64,000 nucleotides of DNA, from assembly GCF_002245355.1 (NCBI RefSeq), contig NZ_NOWF01000007.1:1-64000 (forward strand), read 5' to 3'. This DNA comes from Paludifilum halophilum (GTDB lineage Bacteria > Bacillota > Bacilli > Thermoactinomycetales > DSM-45169). Positions 25,732 to 35,982 of the stretch are shown one piece after another (positions within the stretch are counted from its first letter, which is position 1; each line of letters begins with the position of its first letter). The position numbers and the translations under genes are program-made. The notes beneath the pieces are model-generated. The model saw nothing but the letters and a program-made list of their open reading frames with translations, searched no databases and was not told the origin of the DNA.

Positions 25732-27129
25732 TTAAACAGCATTTACCGGCTTTTTCGTTGTGATCAAGGTGACCATGATCAGCACCAACGTAGCGACAGG
25801 AACAGCAATGATGACACTGTTCAGTTCAAAAGGTTTTTGCAAGGGGATCTCCCATAATAAGGTGGTCATCACCCCGCACAGCATCGATGCGATGCCGGCG
25901 GTTTTATTCACCCGTTTCCAGAGCAGCACACCCAACACCGCCGGTGTAATCCCGGCTCCGTAAACGGTGTATGCATACATCTGTATGGACAAGACCGTCG
26001 GAAAATAATTGATCAGCACGTAGGAGAGTACACCCAACCCCACGATGAAGAACTTCGTCATCATCAGCAATTGACGATCCGTCACATCTTTCTTGATATA
26101 AGGAGCAAAGAGATCATATGTCACATTGGTTGCGGCGGACAGCAGATAAGAATTCCCTGTCGTGATGATAAAAGCGGCGGCCGCCGCTAACAGCACTCCG
26201 CCCACAAACGTGGGCAATACGGTGGTGGTGGCCATCAACGCCAACCCCGGATCGATATCCGGAAACAGGGAGCGGGAGGCAAATGCAATCAGGGAAATAG
26301 TCGGAGAGATGACAAGAATCCCGATAAAGAAACCCACTTGAGACATTTTCGATATCCGATTCCCTTTAGAAGCCGCCAACCGTTGGTACATATTTTGATC
26401 GGATAACAGCAGAAACAACGCCGGCAGGATGTATCCCGCCATCTGAACCGGTGTCAACGTTCCAGTCATTGTTAAATGGTGGGCAGGGACGTTGGCGGTG
26501 ATTTGACCCCATCCTCCTGCGACCACCCAAACCGTAGGCAAAGTGATAATCAAACCCAATACCATAAAAAAGGCACTTAAGGCATCGGTCGGCGCCACGG
26601 ACCTCAATCCGCCGATCGTGGCGAGAAAGATAATGACAGCGGCTGCAATCAGAGTCCCTGCCTCCGCTGAAACTCCCGTCGTAATATTTAAAATAAAGCC
26701 GAAACCTTTCATTTGATAAGAAACGATACCCACATACGCGAGAATAATGATCACACCTGCCAACAACCGGGCGGAGACTCCGTATTTCTCCTCTAGGATT
26801 GAGGAAACCGTATATTTCCCAAAGGCTCGGATTTTCGGTGCGATCAGGTACATGACTGCGATTCCGATCAGAGAGCCCGTTCCCATTAAGAAAGCGGGTA
26901 TCATCCCATAGCTGTACGCCACAGAGGTTTCTCCGCCGGAAACACTTCCGCTCCCCACCCAAGTGGCGATTAACGTCCCCATCAGAACCACCGAACCGAG
27001 CCCTTTACCCGCCAGGATGAAATCCGTACTATTTTCGATTTTCTTGGAATAAAAAATGCCCATTGCAATCATAATGACGCCGTAAGCGGCTACATACCAG
27101 ATCAGTGTCGGATTGTGAGTTAGTTCCAT
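25732..27129 (-). CDS. Sodium:solute symporter (SSS family)
   Basis: This 465-residue protein has about 13 transmembrane segments. Typical SSS features include GGETSVAYSYGMIPAF, YQMKGFGFILNITTG, GGLRSVAPTDALSAFFMVLG and the Na+-site helix TGNSYLLSAATNVTYDLF. The substrate (amino acid, organic acid, sugar or cofactor) cannot be assigned. The ATG at 27129 has AGGAGG at ideal spacing. A CcpA-type cre-like sequence lies about 70 nt upstream, which would fit uptake of a carbon source. Confidence 0.88.
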   Translation of the reverse strand: MELTHNPTLIWYVAAYGVIMIAMGIFYSKKIENSTDFILAGKGLGSVVLMGTLIATWVGSGSVSGGETSVAYSYGMIPAFLMGTGSLIGIAVMYLIAPKIRAFGKYTVSSILEEKYGVSARLLAGVIIILAYVGIVSYQMKGFGFILNITTGVSAEAGTLIAAAVIIFLATIGGLRSVAPTDALSAFFMVLGLIITLPTVWVVAGGWGQITANVPAHHLTMTGTLTPVQMAGYILPALFLLLSDQNMYQRLAASKGNRISKMSQVGFFIGILVISPTISLIAFASRSLFPDIDPGLALMATTTVLPTFVGGVLLAAAAAFIITTGNSYLLSAATNVTYDLFAPYIKKDVTDRQLLMMTKFFIVGLGVLSYVLINYFPTVLSIQMYAYTVYGAGITPAVLGVLLWKRVNKTAGIASMLCGVMTTLLWEIPLQKPFELNSVIIAVPVATLVLIMVTLITTKKPVNAV

Positions 27130-27200
27130 GCCCTGTCCTCCTGTGAACAAAGTCAATCAAAATGGCTGAATGTAACCTCCTTTCCCTTGAGAATCGTATA

Positions 27201-27214
27201 TGAAAACGCTTCCC
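27201..27214 (-). promoter_or_regulatory. cre-like site upstream of the SSS transporter
   Basis: The sequence tgaaaacgcttccc matches most of the catabolite-responsive element consensus, with the central CG intact and deviations at the 3' end. Confidence 0.4.
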
Positions 27215-27235
27215 CCTTTCAAGCCTGTGAAAAAT

Positions 27236-27272
27236 AAAAGAACGCCGCCCCCTTCTTGACAGGGGCGGCGGC
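27236..27272 (-). terminator. Terminator of the MDR oxidoreductase gene
   Basis: A very GC-rich stem (cgccgcccc/ggggcggcg) with a 10-nt loop; on the minus strand it is followed by TTCTTTTATTTTT. Confidence 0.9.
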
Positions 27273-27286
27273 GGTTGAGCGAAGGA

Positions 27287-28303
27287 TTACCGGATCTCCG
27301 ATACTTTGACCAGCTGCTTTCCTAGGTTCTCCCCTTTAAACAAACCCTGGAAGGCTTTCACCGTGTGGTCCAGTCCCTGAACCACGTTTTCCCGGTACTG
27401 GATCTTGCCCTGGCTAACCCATTCCGTTAACTGGGCCATCCCTTCCTTAAACCGGTCCCGGTAATCGCGAACGATAAACCCTTTCATCAGAGCGCTGTTG
27501 ATCAAAAGCTGACTCTGGATACGGGGGCCGTCATCCGGTTTTTCCAGATTGTAAAGAGCGATTTGACCGCAAATAGGAATGCGAGCCTGATGGTTAATCA
27601 GACGGATGACCGCATCGGAAACTTCGCCTCCCACATTGTCAAAGTAGATATCCACACCGTTGGGACAAGCTTTTTTCAATGCATTGGGCACATCATCTTC
27701 CTTGTAGTTGACAGCGGCGTCAAAGCCGAGCTCCTTCGTCAAAAAATCGGTTTTCTTCCGGGAGCCGGCAATACCGACAACGCGGCAACCCTTCAGTTTG
27801 GCGATCTGGCCGACCACAGTACCGACAGCCCCCGCCGCTCCGGAAACGACGACGGTTTCCCCCTTCTTGGGCTGTCCGATATCCAGTAAACCGAAATAAG
27901 CGGTCAAACCGGGCATTCCCAAAACGCTTAAAGCCGTCGAAGCCGGAACCGGATCGTTCTGTACCCGGTTCAGATCTTCCCCTTTGACCACTGAATAATC
28001 CGCCCATTCCGCCATCCCGGTGACGAGATCTCCAGCCCGATATCCCGGGTGTTCGGAAGCTTCCACCTGACCGACGACTCCGCCGGTAATCGCTTCATTC
28101 AGTGAAAAAGGCGGAACATAGGATTTGACATCGCGCATCCGCCCGCGCATGTACGGGTCGACCGAAAGATAGACGGTCCGAATCAGCACCTCGCCATCCT
28201 TCGGCTCCGGAATCGGCGATTCCACTGTCTTGAAGTCGCTCTCCTCGGGCATTCCCTTCGGGCGGTTCACTAACAGAATCCGGCGATTAACCTCTTTTGG
28301 CAT
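27287..28303 (-). CDS. NADP-dependent oxidoreductase, zinc-free MDR family (YfmJ-like)
   Basis: This 338-residue protein belongs to the leukotriene B4 dehydrogenase/2-alkenal reductase branch of medium-chain dehydrogenases. SVDPYMRGRM, the nucleotide-binding loop VSGAAGAVGTVVGQIAKLKG and YFDNVGGE are characteristic. It would reduce activated double bonds of alkenals or enones with NADPH. It lacks zinc-ligand cysteines. It is monocistronic, with ATG behind GGGGAGA and its own terminator. Confidence 0.88.
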   Translation of the reverse strand: MPKEVNRRILLVNRPKGMPEESDFKTVESPIPEPKDGEVLIRTVYLSVDPYMRGRMRDVKSYVPPFSLNEAITGGVVGQVEASEHPGYRAGDLVTGMAEWADYSVVKGEDLNRVQNDPVPASTALSVLGMPGLTAYFGLLDIGQPKKGETVVVSGAAGAVGTVVGQIAKLKGCRVVGIAGSRKKTDFLTKELGFDAAVNYKEDDVPNALKKACPNGVDIYFDNVGGEVSDAVIRLINHQARIPICGQIALYNLEKPDDGPRIQSQLLINSALMKGFIVRDYRDRFKEGMAQLTEWVSQGKIQYRENVVQGLDHTVKAFQGLFKGENLGKQLVKVSEIR

Positions 28304-28435
28304 CCAATCTCCCCACTTTTTTGAATTGGTTTTTCACCTCTTTTTTCCCCTTTTTCAGGAGAGATAATCCTGTACTCAACCGAACGGTCGGCAGGCGCCT
28401 TCCCACCTTGCCCCGGGCGGGATTTTTCCCTTTAA

Positions 28436-28459
28436 GTGTCTATATCTCTCCATATACAC
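28436..28459. promoter_or_regulatory. Imperfect palindrome in the 28304-28634 intergenic region
   Basis: GTGTCTATAT and ATATACAC face each other around six bases. It lies about 130 nt upstream of the MDR oxidoreductase gene and could be an operator or promoter element of either divergent gene. The rest of this 330-nt gap shows no gene. Confidence 0.3.
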
Positions 28460-28570
28460 TGCCGTCGCGAACATCCCGGCAGGCCCCCCAGACGTATCTA
28501 TCCGACACAGTCACTGGGGGTACCAGAGCTCTCCCTTTTCACTCGACCGACATAGACGCCGCTATTCGAT

Positions 28571-28600
28571 CAGGATATACTTAAAGAGAGCCATATCCTG
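28571..28600 (+). promoter_or_regulatory. Inverted repeat over the promoter of the ASCH gene
   Basis: CAGGATAT (28571-28578) and ATATCCTG (28593-28600) are perfect inverse copies separated by 14 nt. A -10-like TATACT (28575-28580) lies within the left arm. It could be an operator or a leader stem. Confidence 0.4.
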
Positions 28601-28634
28601 TAAAAGAACGCGGGACCCGCAAGGAGGAAGAACT

Positions 28635-28970
28635 ATGAACAAGGAATTTCCCGAGAGAACCTGCACCATCGAGCGGTTGATCACCCGACCGGAAGATATC
28701 CAAAAAGTACTGGAAGGAAGAAAAACCGCCCAGCGCCGGAACGGCGTGTACGCTTTCCCCGGTGAAATGATACGCCTCAAGGGCCACCGGTTTGAGGTAA
28801 CCGCTCTTTACCGGCAAACCCTGGGGGAGATGTCCGACCAAAACGCCCGGGAAGAGGGAGTCCCGGATAAAAAAACGTATCTGAAACACTTGGAGGAAAT
28901 TCATCCCGGAATCCCTTGGTCGGCCGAGCTGAAGATGTGGGTGCACGAGTTCAAGCGACTGCCGTCTTAG
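28635..28970 (+). CDS. ASCH domain protein
   Basis: This 111-residue protein matches the ASCH fold, a PUA-like small beta barrel predicted to bind RNA. Features are LEGRKTAQRRNGVYAFPGEMI, a conserved basic turn, and the following strand with EVTALYRQTLGEMSDQ. It has an AGGAGG site 9 nt before the ATG. No operon partner is present. Its substrate is unknown; some small ASCH proteins are amidohydrolases acting on modified nucleosides. Confidence 0.65.
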   Translation: MNKEFPERTCTIERLITRPEDIQKVLEGRKTAQRRNGVYAFPGEMIRLKGHRFEVTALYRQTLGEMSDQNAREEGVPDKKTYLKHLEEIHPGIPWSAELKMWVHEFKRLPS

Positions 28971-29005
28971 AAGCGTTGTAACGGCCCCAAAAACGCTGCA
29001 ACTTT

Positions 29006-29422
29006 TCAGGGAGTTCGGGGAGTGGCGTCGGATCCCACCTCGATCCGGTTCCACCACAGGATCCCGAAAATCAAACCGGCCGGTAAAAGAAAGGTGAAAA
29101 TCCGTTCGTCAAACTCCCCCGTCATCCAGGTGAGACCGGCGGCGAAAAGAATACCGACCGGTAGGGTGCACAACGGATAATACCGGCGTTCATCCCTCCT
29201 CAGATTCCTCAGGATGAGGGAATACAGGGGAACCGCACAGACGAAGTGAAGTCCCGTACACAGCAATACCGTCTCGGATATGGCATAGAGTGTCAGTAGA
29301 AACCAGACGGAAAAGTTTTGAGGAACCACCAACGCAGAAACATAGAGGCCGAATACCATAAATTGAACGGTCGCCCCCGCAACAAAGGAAGACAGGGATA
29401 TGCTGACAATCCGTTTCAACAT
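29006..29422 (-). CDS. Hypothetical membrane protein
   Basis: This 138-residue protein has four predicted membrane segments (ISLSSFVAGATVQFMVFGLYV, then WFLLTLYAISETVLLCTGLHFV, then YPLCTLPVGILFAAGLTW, then FTFLLPAGLIFGILWW) and a short basic loop RNLRRDERR. No family is recognised. I took the ATG at 29422 (GAGGG upstream); a GTG seven codons earlier lacks a good site. It is convergent with the ASCH gene. Confidence 0.6.
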   Translation of the reverse strand: MLKRIVSISLSSFVAGATVQFMVFGLYVSALVVPQNFSVWFLLTLYAISETVLLCTGLHFVCAVPLYSLILRNLRRDERRYYPLCTLPVGILFAAGLTWMTGEFDERIFTFLLPAGLIFGILWWNRIEVGSDATPRTP

Positions 29423-29510
29423 AGAACGACCCTCTTTCACCACTCTCTATTTTCTACCATTATAGTATATACGAACCATTCATGGGTACTTATTTCTGAT
29501 AAGACTTCCA

Positions 29511-30617
29511 TCATGGATACCGACGGCTCGCTACCGTCACCTCATCCAGACGATGCCGGTCCAGTTCCACTCCAATCCCCGGCTCTCTCGGAACCGAAAT
29601 CATCCCGCGATCCACGGTCACTTCAGGAACGGTCACATCCCTCTCCCAGTAACGGGAAGAAGCGGAGATGTCTCCGGGAAGGTTAAAATGAGGCAAGGAG
29701 GCCAGAGCGATGTTGTGAGCCCGTGACACCCCGGCTTCCAACATCCCTCCGCACCAAAGATCGATGCCTCGCTCTCTGCACAAGTCATGAATCCGTTTAG
29801 CTTCCCATAATCCTCCGACACGTCCGATCTTGACGTTTATCACCCGGCAACTGCCCAGCTCGATGGCACGGCGGGCATCATCAACGCTACAGATGCTTTC
29901 ATCCAGACAGACCGGCGTTTGGATCGCGGCTTGAACCTTAGCATGGTCGACGATATCGTCAGCGGCCAGAGGCTGCTCAATCATCAGTAAATTCAGATCA
30001 TCCAGCTGTTTCAACTTCGGGAGATCCGCCAGGGTATACGCCGAATTGGCATCCGCCATCAAGGGAAGGTCGGGAAAGGCACCGCGAATCCTTTCCAATA
30101 CCCGGAGATCAGCCCCCGGCTTGATTTTAACCTTGATCCGGCGGTACCCTTCGGACACCCTCTCCTCAATCGCCCCCAGCATCCGATCCATCGTCAGCTG
30201 GGCGCCGACGGCCACCCCCGCCTCGATGCGGCGGCGGGTGCCGCCAAGGGCTTCGGCCAGAGAAAGACCCCGTCTGCGGCAGTAGAGGTCCCACACCGCC
30301 CCTTCGATCGCCGCTTTCGCCATATGGTTACGACGGATGGGGGCGAACCGCCGGGAAACCTCCCTCGGGTGCTCCAGCGGTTGACCCAAAGCCAAAGGAA
30401 TGAGAAACCGCTCCATCACATGCCAACAGGTATCCACCGTCTCCTCGGTATACCAGGGCTCCGAAAAAGCCACACACTCCCCCAATCCGGTCCGACCCTC
30501 AGAGTCAAAGGCTTCGACGATGATCAGCTCCCGATCGGACACCACCGTTAAACGATTGGCAAAGGGGGATTTCAAGGGCATTTGAATCCGATGCAGTCGT
30601 ATCTCCTCAATCCTCAT
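29511..30617 (-). CDS. menC: o-Succinylbenzoate synthase
   Basis: This 368-residue enolase-superfamily enzyme dehydrates SHCHC to o-succinylbenzoate in menaquinone synthesis. The catalytic lysines lie in [10 protein letters not shown], the metal ligands in [18 protein letters not shown] and CLDES, and the second acid/base lysine in [12 protein letters not shown]. Some members also racemise N-acylamino acids, but the men context decides the call. The ATG overlaps the 3' end of menE by 11 nt. It is the last gene of the men operon. Confidence 0.92.
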   Translation of the reverse strand: MRIEEIRLHRIQMPLKSPFANRLTVVSDRELIIVEAFDSEGRTGLGECVAFSEPWYTEETVDTCWHVMERFLIPLALGQPLEHPREVSRRFAPIRRNHMAKAAIEGAVWDLYCRRRGLSLAEALGGTRRRIEAGVAVGAQLTMDRMLGAIEERVSEGYRRIKVKIKPGADLRVLERIRGAFPDLPLMADANSAYTLADLPKLKQLDDLNLLMIEQPLAADDIVDHAKVQAAIQTPVCLDESICSVDDARRAIELGSCRVINVKIGRVGGLWEAKRIHDLCRERGIDLWCGGMLEAGVSRAHNIALASLPHFNLPGDISASSRYWERDVTVPEVTVDRGMISVPREPGIGVELDRHRLDEVTVASRRYP

Positions 30618-32160
30618 CCCCCTCACCCCCTTTTGACAGCCTGTCGGGAAGGGAGCGACGGATCAGCTTACCGGAGGCATTGCGAGGAAGCTCCTCTACA
30701 AAGACAATCCGGGTCGGTACCTTGTAACGGGCCAATCTGCCCTGACAATAACGGATCAGCTCATCTCCCTCCACCGGTGTCCCTCTCCCGGGTTTGACAA
30801 ATCCGACAGGGGCTTGTCCCCATCGCTGATCCGGGACACCGGCCACTCCCGCTTCCTCCACGGCAGGATGAGAAAGCAGGACGGCCTCTACCTCAGCGGG
30901 ATAGACATTTTCCCCTCCGGAGATAATCAGATCACTGCGCCGGTCCAACACATAGAGAAAGCCCTCTTCGTCCAGATACCCGATATCCCCAGTGCGGAGC
31001 CACCCCTCACGGATCACTTGTTCCGTGGCTTCAGCCCGTTTCCAATATCCCCGGGTGACATTGGGCCCGCGCACCGTAATCTCTCCCGGCTCCCCGGCGG
31101 CACACTCCCGCTTTCCTTCCAGGATGCGGATCTCCGCCGGAAACAGGACCTTTCCCGCCGAGCCCAATTTCCGCAAACTGTCCTCAGGAGCCAGGGTAAC
31201 GATTTGGGAGGCGGTCTCAGTCATCCCGTAGGTTTGAAAAACAGGGATCTTTCGCTCCCGGGCTTTCTCCAACAGAGGCTTCGGTGCCGGCCCCCCTCCC
31301 AGAAGCATGCACCGAAAACTGTCGGGATACCGGCGTTCCCCCAAGTTATCCATCATTTGCGTTAACATGACCGCCACCGCGGAGACATGGGTAATCCCGT
31401 CATGAAGAATCGCCCGGTTGGCCTCCGCCGGGTCAAACGTTTCCTGAATCACAGCGGTCATTCCGTAAATGACACTCCGCATCAAGATGGATAAGCCGCT
31501 CATGTGAAACATCGGAACCCCGACCAACCACCGGTCCTCCGCCCGCAATCCCAGATTAAGGGCGGAGGCGACAGCACTCCACCAGTGATTGCCGTAAGTC
31601 AGCATTACACCCTTGGGATGGCCGGTTGTACCGGAGGTGTACATGATAGTATGTACCTCTTCCAAAGAGAGGTGCCTTCGCAGAAGAACCGGCTCTTCCG
31701 GCAAGGAGGTCAGTCGATCCCAGGAAATCACGGAAGGAACGACTCCTTCCCGCTTGAGGCGTTTCGCCTGCTCCCGGTGCTTTTCGTCGTATACCAAAAC
31801 AGACGCTTCCGAGTCCGTCAGCTGCCAGCCCAGCTCCGCAACCGCCAACCGGGTATTGAGGGGAACCATGACCGCTCCGAGATAAGAGAGAGCGTGCATG
31901 ACACAAACCGTATGAAGACCATTCCCCAACAACAGGGCCACATGGTCGCCCCGTCGGACTCCCATCTTCACGAGTTGTCGAGCCGTTTGTTTGGATTTTG
32001 TCGCCAAAACCTGAAACGTCCAGGACTCTCCGCCCCCGGACACGGCTTTCCGCCCGGGTGTCAGATGAGCCCGCTGATCCAGCCAGTGAGGCATTTTTGT
32101 ATCTGTCATCGCGTGATTCACAACACTTCCAACCTTTCTACCGGTCCATTCATTTCCCAT
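30607..32160 (-). CDS. menE: o-Succinylbenzoate-CoA ligase
   Basis: This 517-residue AMP-forming ligase makes o-succinylbenzoyl-CoA. The P-loop motif [13 protein letters not shown], the YGMTETASQ adenylate motif, the [10 protein letters not shown] segment and the C-terminal lysine in [13 protein letters not shown] are intact. Homologues begin close to [14 protein letters not shown], so the true start may be an internal ATG at 32109 rather than the ATG at 32160; neither has a strong ribosome binding site. It is separated from menB by the YjcZ-like gene on the other strand and so probably has its own promoter. Confidence 0.92.
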   Translation of the reverse strand: MGNEWTGRKVGSVVNHAMTDTKMPHWLDQRAHLTPGRKAVSGGGESWTFQVLATKSKQTARQLVKMGVRRGDHVALLLGNGLHTVCVMHALSYLGAVMVPLNTRLAVAELGWQLTDSEASVLVYDEKHREQAKRLKREGVVPSVISWDRLTSLPEEPVLLRRHLSLEEVHTIMYTSGTTGHPKGVMLTYGNHWWSAVASALNLGLRAEDRWLVGVPMFHMSGLSILMRSVIYGMTAVIQETFDPAEANRAILHDGITHVSAVAVMLTQMMDNLGERRYPDSFRCMLLGGGPAPKPLLEKARERKIPVFQTYGMTETASQIVTLAPEDSLRKLGSAGKVLFPAEIRILEGKRECAAGEPGEITVRGPNVTRGYWKRAEATEQVIREGWLRTGDIGYLDEEGFLYVLDRRSDLIISGGENVYPAEVEAVLLSHPAVEEAGVAGVPDQRWGQAPVGFVKPGRGTPVEGDELIRYCQGRLARYKVPTRIVFVEELPRNASGKLIRRSLPDRLSKGGEGDED

Positions 32161-32353
32161 TATACTCTTTCCATCGGAAAACCGGAAAGTGGACGGAAAC
32201 GTCTCCTGCGAAAAACCGTCCCATCGGCCGGTTTCTATTATTTTTTAAAAGGATACCGGGCACCTCTCCATTTCTGATTCTTTTAGGACAACGGCCCTCT
32301 CACGGTGGCAAGACCGACATAAGATATGGATGACTGGAAAGGAGGGATAATGT

Positions 32354-32461
32354 ATGAGCTACGGAGGTTACGGAGGATTCGGATTGCGGCGGTTGCTGAT
32401 CTTTCTGTTGGTCATCGCCACGATTTTCGCCACTGTCGGATTTCTCGGCCATGGATACTAA
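32354..32461 (+). CDS. YjcZ-like small glycine-rich membrane peptide
   Basis: A 35-residue peptide starts MSYGGYGGFGLRR and continues with a hydrophobic segment (LLIFLLVIATIFATVGFL) ending in GHGY. A Gly/Tyr-rich N-terminus followed by one transmembrane helix is the pattern of the YjcZ family of sporulation-associated small proteins. The ATG has an AGGAGG site at 9 nt, and a textbook terminator follows the stop at once. These signals make it a real gene although it is very short. It lies on the opposite strand inside the men operon. Confidence 0.75.
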   Translation: MSYGGYGGFGLRRLLIFLLVIATIFATVGFLGHGY

Positions 32462-32490
32462 AAAAGCCCTTTTGCAGGGCTTTTTTTGTG
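32462..32490 (+). terminator. Terminator of the YjcZ-like gene
   Basis: AAAGCCCT and AGGGCTTT pair around TTGC, followed by seven T; it begins directly at the stop codon. Confidence 0.92.
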
Positions 32491-32500
32491 AACAAATGTG

Positions 32501-32540
32501 ACAAACCACCCTATGTATCGGGATACACAGGGTGGTTTGT
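32501..32540. other. Long hairpin between menB and the YjcZ-like gene
   Basis: A stem of about 19 bp (arms 32501-32519 and 32522-32540, acaaaccaccct and its complement, one mismatch) almost without loop. It lies just past the menB stop. There is no T-run on either strand, so it may act as an RNA-stabilising stem or a mixed terminator. Confidence 0.65.
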
Positions 32541-32546
32541 TCGGGT

Positions 32547-33365
32547 TTACGGAAAGCGGGGGAATTTGCCGAAATTCGGTTTCCGCTTTTCCTTAAAAGC
32601 GTCCCGACCTTCCTTCGCTTCATCCGTGGTGTAATAAAGCAGAGTCGCGTCGCCGCCCAGTTGTTGCAATCCGGCTAAGCCGTCGGTGTCGGCGTTGAAG
32701 GAGGCTTTCAGGAACCGGAGAGCCGTCGAGGATTTCTCCAGCATCTCCTCGCACCATTGAACCGTCTCCTCCTCCAACCGGTCCAGGGGAACAACGGTAT
32801 TGACCAATCCCATTTCCTCGGCCTCCCGGGCATTGTACTGGCGGCAGAGGTACCAGATCTCCCGGGCTTTTTTGTGGCCGACGATCCGGGCCAGATATCC
32901 CGCACCGTATCCGGCGTCAAAGGAACCCACCTTGGGACCGGTCTGACCAAAGACGGCGTTGTCCGCGGCGATGGTCAGGTCACAGACTACATGAAGCACA
33001 TGGCCGCCACCGATGGCATAACCGGAAACCATCGCAACAACCGGTTTCGGAATCACTCGGATCAGACGCTGCAGATCCAATACATTGAGACGGGGAATTT
33101 GATCCTCGCCGACATAACCGCCGTGCCCGCGTACACTCTGATCCCCGCCGGAACAAAAAGCCTTGTCTCCCGCCCCGGCCAGGATGATCACACCGATCTC
33201 GGAATCATCCCGGGCATGGGCAAAAGCATCGATTAACTCCACCACCGTCTGGGGCCGGAAAGCGTTGCGTACCTCCGGACGATTGATGGTGATCTTGGCG
33301 ATTTGGCCATTTTTTTCATACAAAATATCCTCGTACTCTTTTACCGACTTCCACTCGATAGCCAA
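32547..33365 (-). CDS. menB: 1,4-Dihydroxy-2-naphthoyl-CoA synthase
   Basis: This 272-residue crotonase-fold enzyme closes the second ring of the naphthoquinone. Typical MenB features are [58 protein letters not shown] and the C-terminal [15 protein letters not shown]. The start is TTG at 33365 with GGGAGG upstream. It lies 19 nt downstream of menH. Confidence 0.95.
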   Translation of the reverse strand: MAIEWKSVKEYEDILYEKNGQIAKITINRPEVRNAFRPQTVVELIDAFAHARDDSEIGVIILAGAGDKAFCSGGDQSVRGHGGYVGEDQIPRLNVLDLQRLIRVIPKPVVAMVSGYAIGGGHVLHVVCDLTIAADNAVFGQTGPKVGSFDAGYGAGYLARIVGHKKAREIWYLCRQYNAREAEEMGLVNTVVPLDRLEEETVQWCEEMLEKSSTALRFLKASFNADTDGLAGLQQLGGDATLLYYTTDEAKEGRDAFKEKRKPNFGKFPRFP

Positions 33366-33384
33366 TGGTTCAACCTCCCTCGGT

Positions 33385-34209
33385 TCAATAATCCCATCGA
33401 TCCCTTTGCTTCATGAAGTCCACTACGATTATACCAAAGGATTCCGGATGTTCCACATGGACCGTATGCCCCGCCTTCGGCACGATCACTGTCTCAGCCC
33501 GCAACAAGCGCTTTTTCATCTCCTCAGCGATCTTTCGAAATTTTTCGTCCCACTCTCCGACGATGAGCAGAACCGGGCGATTCAACTGATCTAATCGACT
33601 CCACCAGGACGGTTGAGTCCCGGTTCCCATACCCCGAAGACTTCCCGCCAACCCTTTCGGCCGATTCCGGAGACGCTGCTCCCGGATTCGGAGCCGGATG
33701 CTCTCTGGTAACCGTTTCTGGGTGGCAAAGAGAGGGATCTCCTCCCAGCCGGCGACAAAGGATTCAACCCCCTCCTTCTCAATCCGGTCCGCCAATGCCG
33801 CATCCGAATGCATCCGCTCCTCTCGGGCCGCTTCATCAGCCAGCCCCGGAGAACTGCTCTCCAGAATCAGGGAGCGAACCCGATCCGGATGGAGAAGAGC
33901 GAAAGAAAGGGCCAGGCGTCCACCCATGGAATACCCCAAGAGATGAGCCCGTCGGATATGAAGGGCATCCAGGATGGCCGCCAAATCCGCCGCCGCCGGT
34001 TCCACTCCGTAGCGACGGTGGTCTTCAGGAGCCTCGGTCTGACCGTGGCCGATCAAATCCACCCGGATGATGCGGTAATCCGCTTTCCATTGTTGAACAA
34101 AGGGCTCCCAATCGGAGGCGGAACCGGTAAAACCGTGGAGGAGTAATAAGGGAGTTCCTTCCCCGCTCACCTTCAGATGATAACGGAGACCGTTCACCCT
34201 CAGAAACAA
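33385..34209 (-). CDS. menH: 2-Succinyl-6-hydroxy-2,4-cyclohexadiene-1-carboxylate synthase
   Basis: This 274-residue alpha/beta hydrolase releases pyruvate from SEPHCHC to give SHCHC. The catalytic triad is Ser94 in [10 protein letters not shown], the aspartate in VGEWDEKF and the histidine in [11 protein letters not shown]; the oxyanion HGFTGS is near residue 25. It is inserted between menD and menB as in Bacillus. The start is a TTG, 3 nt after the menD stop. Confidence 0.9.
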   Translation of the reverse strand: MFLRVNGLRYHLKVSGEGTPLLLLHGFTGSASDWEPFVQQWKADYRIIRVDLIGHGQTEAPEDHRRYGVEPAAADLAAILDALHIRRAHLLGYSMGGRLALSFALLHPDRVRSLILESSSPGLADEAAREERMHSDAALADRIEKEGVESFVAGWEEIPLFATQKRLPESIRLRIREQRLRNRPKGLAGSLRGMGTGTQPSWWSRLDQLNRPVLLIVGEWDEKFRKIAEEMKKRLLRAETVIVPKAGHTVHVEHPESFGIIVVDFMKQRDRWDY

Positions 34210-34212
34210 GGC

Positions 34213-35982
34213 TTATTCCCCCTTCGACAACTCCTCGGCCACCGCTTCGGAAACCGCCTGCCATATCCGTCGATGCAGAGAAGCGTTTTCCCGACGGTTC
34301 GTCACCACTTCGATGACGGACAAACCTTCCCGATTCTCTCCCCGTCTCAGTGCGTCCCGGAAGGCATCCCAGTCTCCCACTCGGTCGAAGGTTCCTCCGT
34401 ACATGCGGACGGCATGGGAGAAATCCAAGCCGATCGGGGTTCCGAACAGTTTTTCAAAGTGTTCGGCCTCTGAAGCTTGGGGCAAGAAGGAAAAAATACC
34501 GCCTCCATCATTATTGATCACGATGATGGTGGCATGGATCCGGTGCATCTTGGCGGCGAGAAGTCCATTCAAATCGTGGTAAAAGGAGAGATCCCCCAGA
34601 ACGAGAACCGTATGACAACCGGCGGCGGCAGTCCCCAAAGCGGTGGAAACCACACCGTCAATCCCGTTAACCCCGCGGTTGGCCATCGTTCGAACCGGAC
34701 GGTCCCCCTTCATGAAAAAGGTTTCCAGATCCCGGACCGGCATGCTGTTTCCCGCAAACAGAAGGCTTTCTCGGGGCAAGAGCCCCGCCAGCTCCAGAAA
34801 TACACCTCCCTCGGAAAGACTCCGGGTGTCTCCCCATCGTCGCACGACTTCCTGGGTCCGATGATTGATCTGAAGCCAACGGCGGCTCCAAAGAGTTTCC
34901 CCCTTGATCCGGTGATTTTTCATATGCCGGATCAGTCCTTTACAAAAACGGACGGGATCCGCATACAACATCTCCGAGGCAGACAAGGTGGGATCCCGCC
35001 ACCCTTCGTCAGCGTCCACCACGATTTGGCGGCAGTCGGGATGTGCCTTCAAATACAGCAAAAACGCCTTGGAAACGGGCATGGCACCGAAACGGATCAC
35101 CACTTCCGGCACCAGCTTCTCCACTGCGTCGGCATCCCGCAAAAAAGCATCATAACCGTCCACCACCCGGGCTTTGTCAAAATCGCCGCAACGCAACTGG
35201 GACAAAGGATCGGCCAACAATGGAAACTGAAGCGCCTCCGCCAGCCGGATCAGCGGTTTCACCAGCTCCGGATCCGTCTGAGGACCGCAGACGATCAGTC
35301 CCCGTTCCACCCGGCTCCATTCCGCCGCCAAGGCGGCAAGCTCCGATTCCGGCAACTCTTTTTCCCCCTGTGCCACCCGCACATAGGGAGAAGGCCTGCC
35401 TTTTCGCTTTCCGCCGCTGAACAGAGCGGAATCGTTCAAATCAGGAACCAGAGGCTCCCGAAAGGGGAAATTGAGATGAACCGGACCCGGCGGTCCCGCT
35501 TTCGCCGTCGCCGCCGCCCGGCCGGCATTTGTCCGCGCGTAGCGCAGCATCGTTTCCTCTTTTTCCGGCAGTGCCATTTCGGCAAACCATTTGACATGAC
35601 TGCCGTAGAGTCGCAGCTGATCCATCGCTTGAGGAGCGCCTACATCCCGCAGTTCATGGGGGCGGTCCGCCGTCAGCACCACCAGGGGAACCCGGGACAG
35701 ATGGGCTTCCGCCACCGCCGGAAAATAATTGGCGGCGGCGGTTCCCGACGTACACAACAAAGCAACCGGTTCCCCCGTCGCCTTGGCCATTCCCAAGGCA
35801 AAAAAACCGGCGGAACGCTCGTCCACGTTCATCCAGACACGGATTCCCGGATGGGCGGCCAACACCATCGCCATCGGGGTGGAACGGGAACCGGGACTGA
35901 TGACGGCGCGATGAACACCGCACTCCGCCAGCTCGTCCACAAAAGCCCCTACATAGGCCGTGGCTGCGTCACGAACGCTCAT
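34213..35982 (-). CDS. menD: SEPHCHC synthase (thiamine diphosphate enzyme)
   Basis: This 589-residue enzyme condenses isochorismate with 2-oxoglutarate using thiamine diphosphate. The N-terminal SPGSRSTPMA with the catalytic glutamate in NVDERSAGFFALG, the LTADRPHELRDVGAPQA segment, and the ThDP-binding LGDLSFYHDLNGLL (Mg-ligand Asp followed by Asn) are intact. The ATG overlaps menF as ATGA. No operon interruption is seen here. Confidence 0.95.
   Translation of the reverse strand: MSVRDAATAYVGAFVDELAECGVHRAVISPGSRSTPMAMVLAAHPGIRVWMNVDERSAGFFALGMAKATGEPVALLCTSGTAAANYFPAVAEAHLSRVPLVVLTADRPHELRDVGAPQAMDQLRLYGSHVKWFAEMALPEKEETMLRYARTNAGRAAATAKAGPPGPVHLNFPFREPLVPDLNDSALFSGGKRKGRPSPYVRVAQGEKELPESELAALAAEWSRVERGLIVCGPQTDPELVKPLIRLAEALQFPLLADPLSQLRCGDFDKARVVDGYDAFLRDADAVEKLVPEVVIRFGAMPVSKAFLLYLKAHPDCRQIVVDADEGWRDPTLSASEMLYADPVRFCKGLIRHMKNHRIKGETLWSRRWLQINHRTQEVVRRWGDTRSLSEGGVFLELAGLLPRESLLFAGNSMPVRDLETFFMKGDRPVRTMANRGVNGIDGVVSTALGTAAAGCHTVLVLGDLSFYHDLNGLLAAKMHRIHATIIVINNDGGGIFSFLPQASEAEHFEKLFGTPIGLDFSHAVRMYGGTFDRVGDWDAFRDALRRGENREGLSVIEVVTNRRENASLHRRIWQAVSEAVAEELSKGE

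Noticed and set aside
28608-28619. GCGGGACCCGC near the ASCH ribosome binding site
   Set aside because: The single-base loop cannot fold as a hairpin; probably chance.
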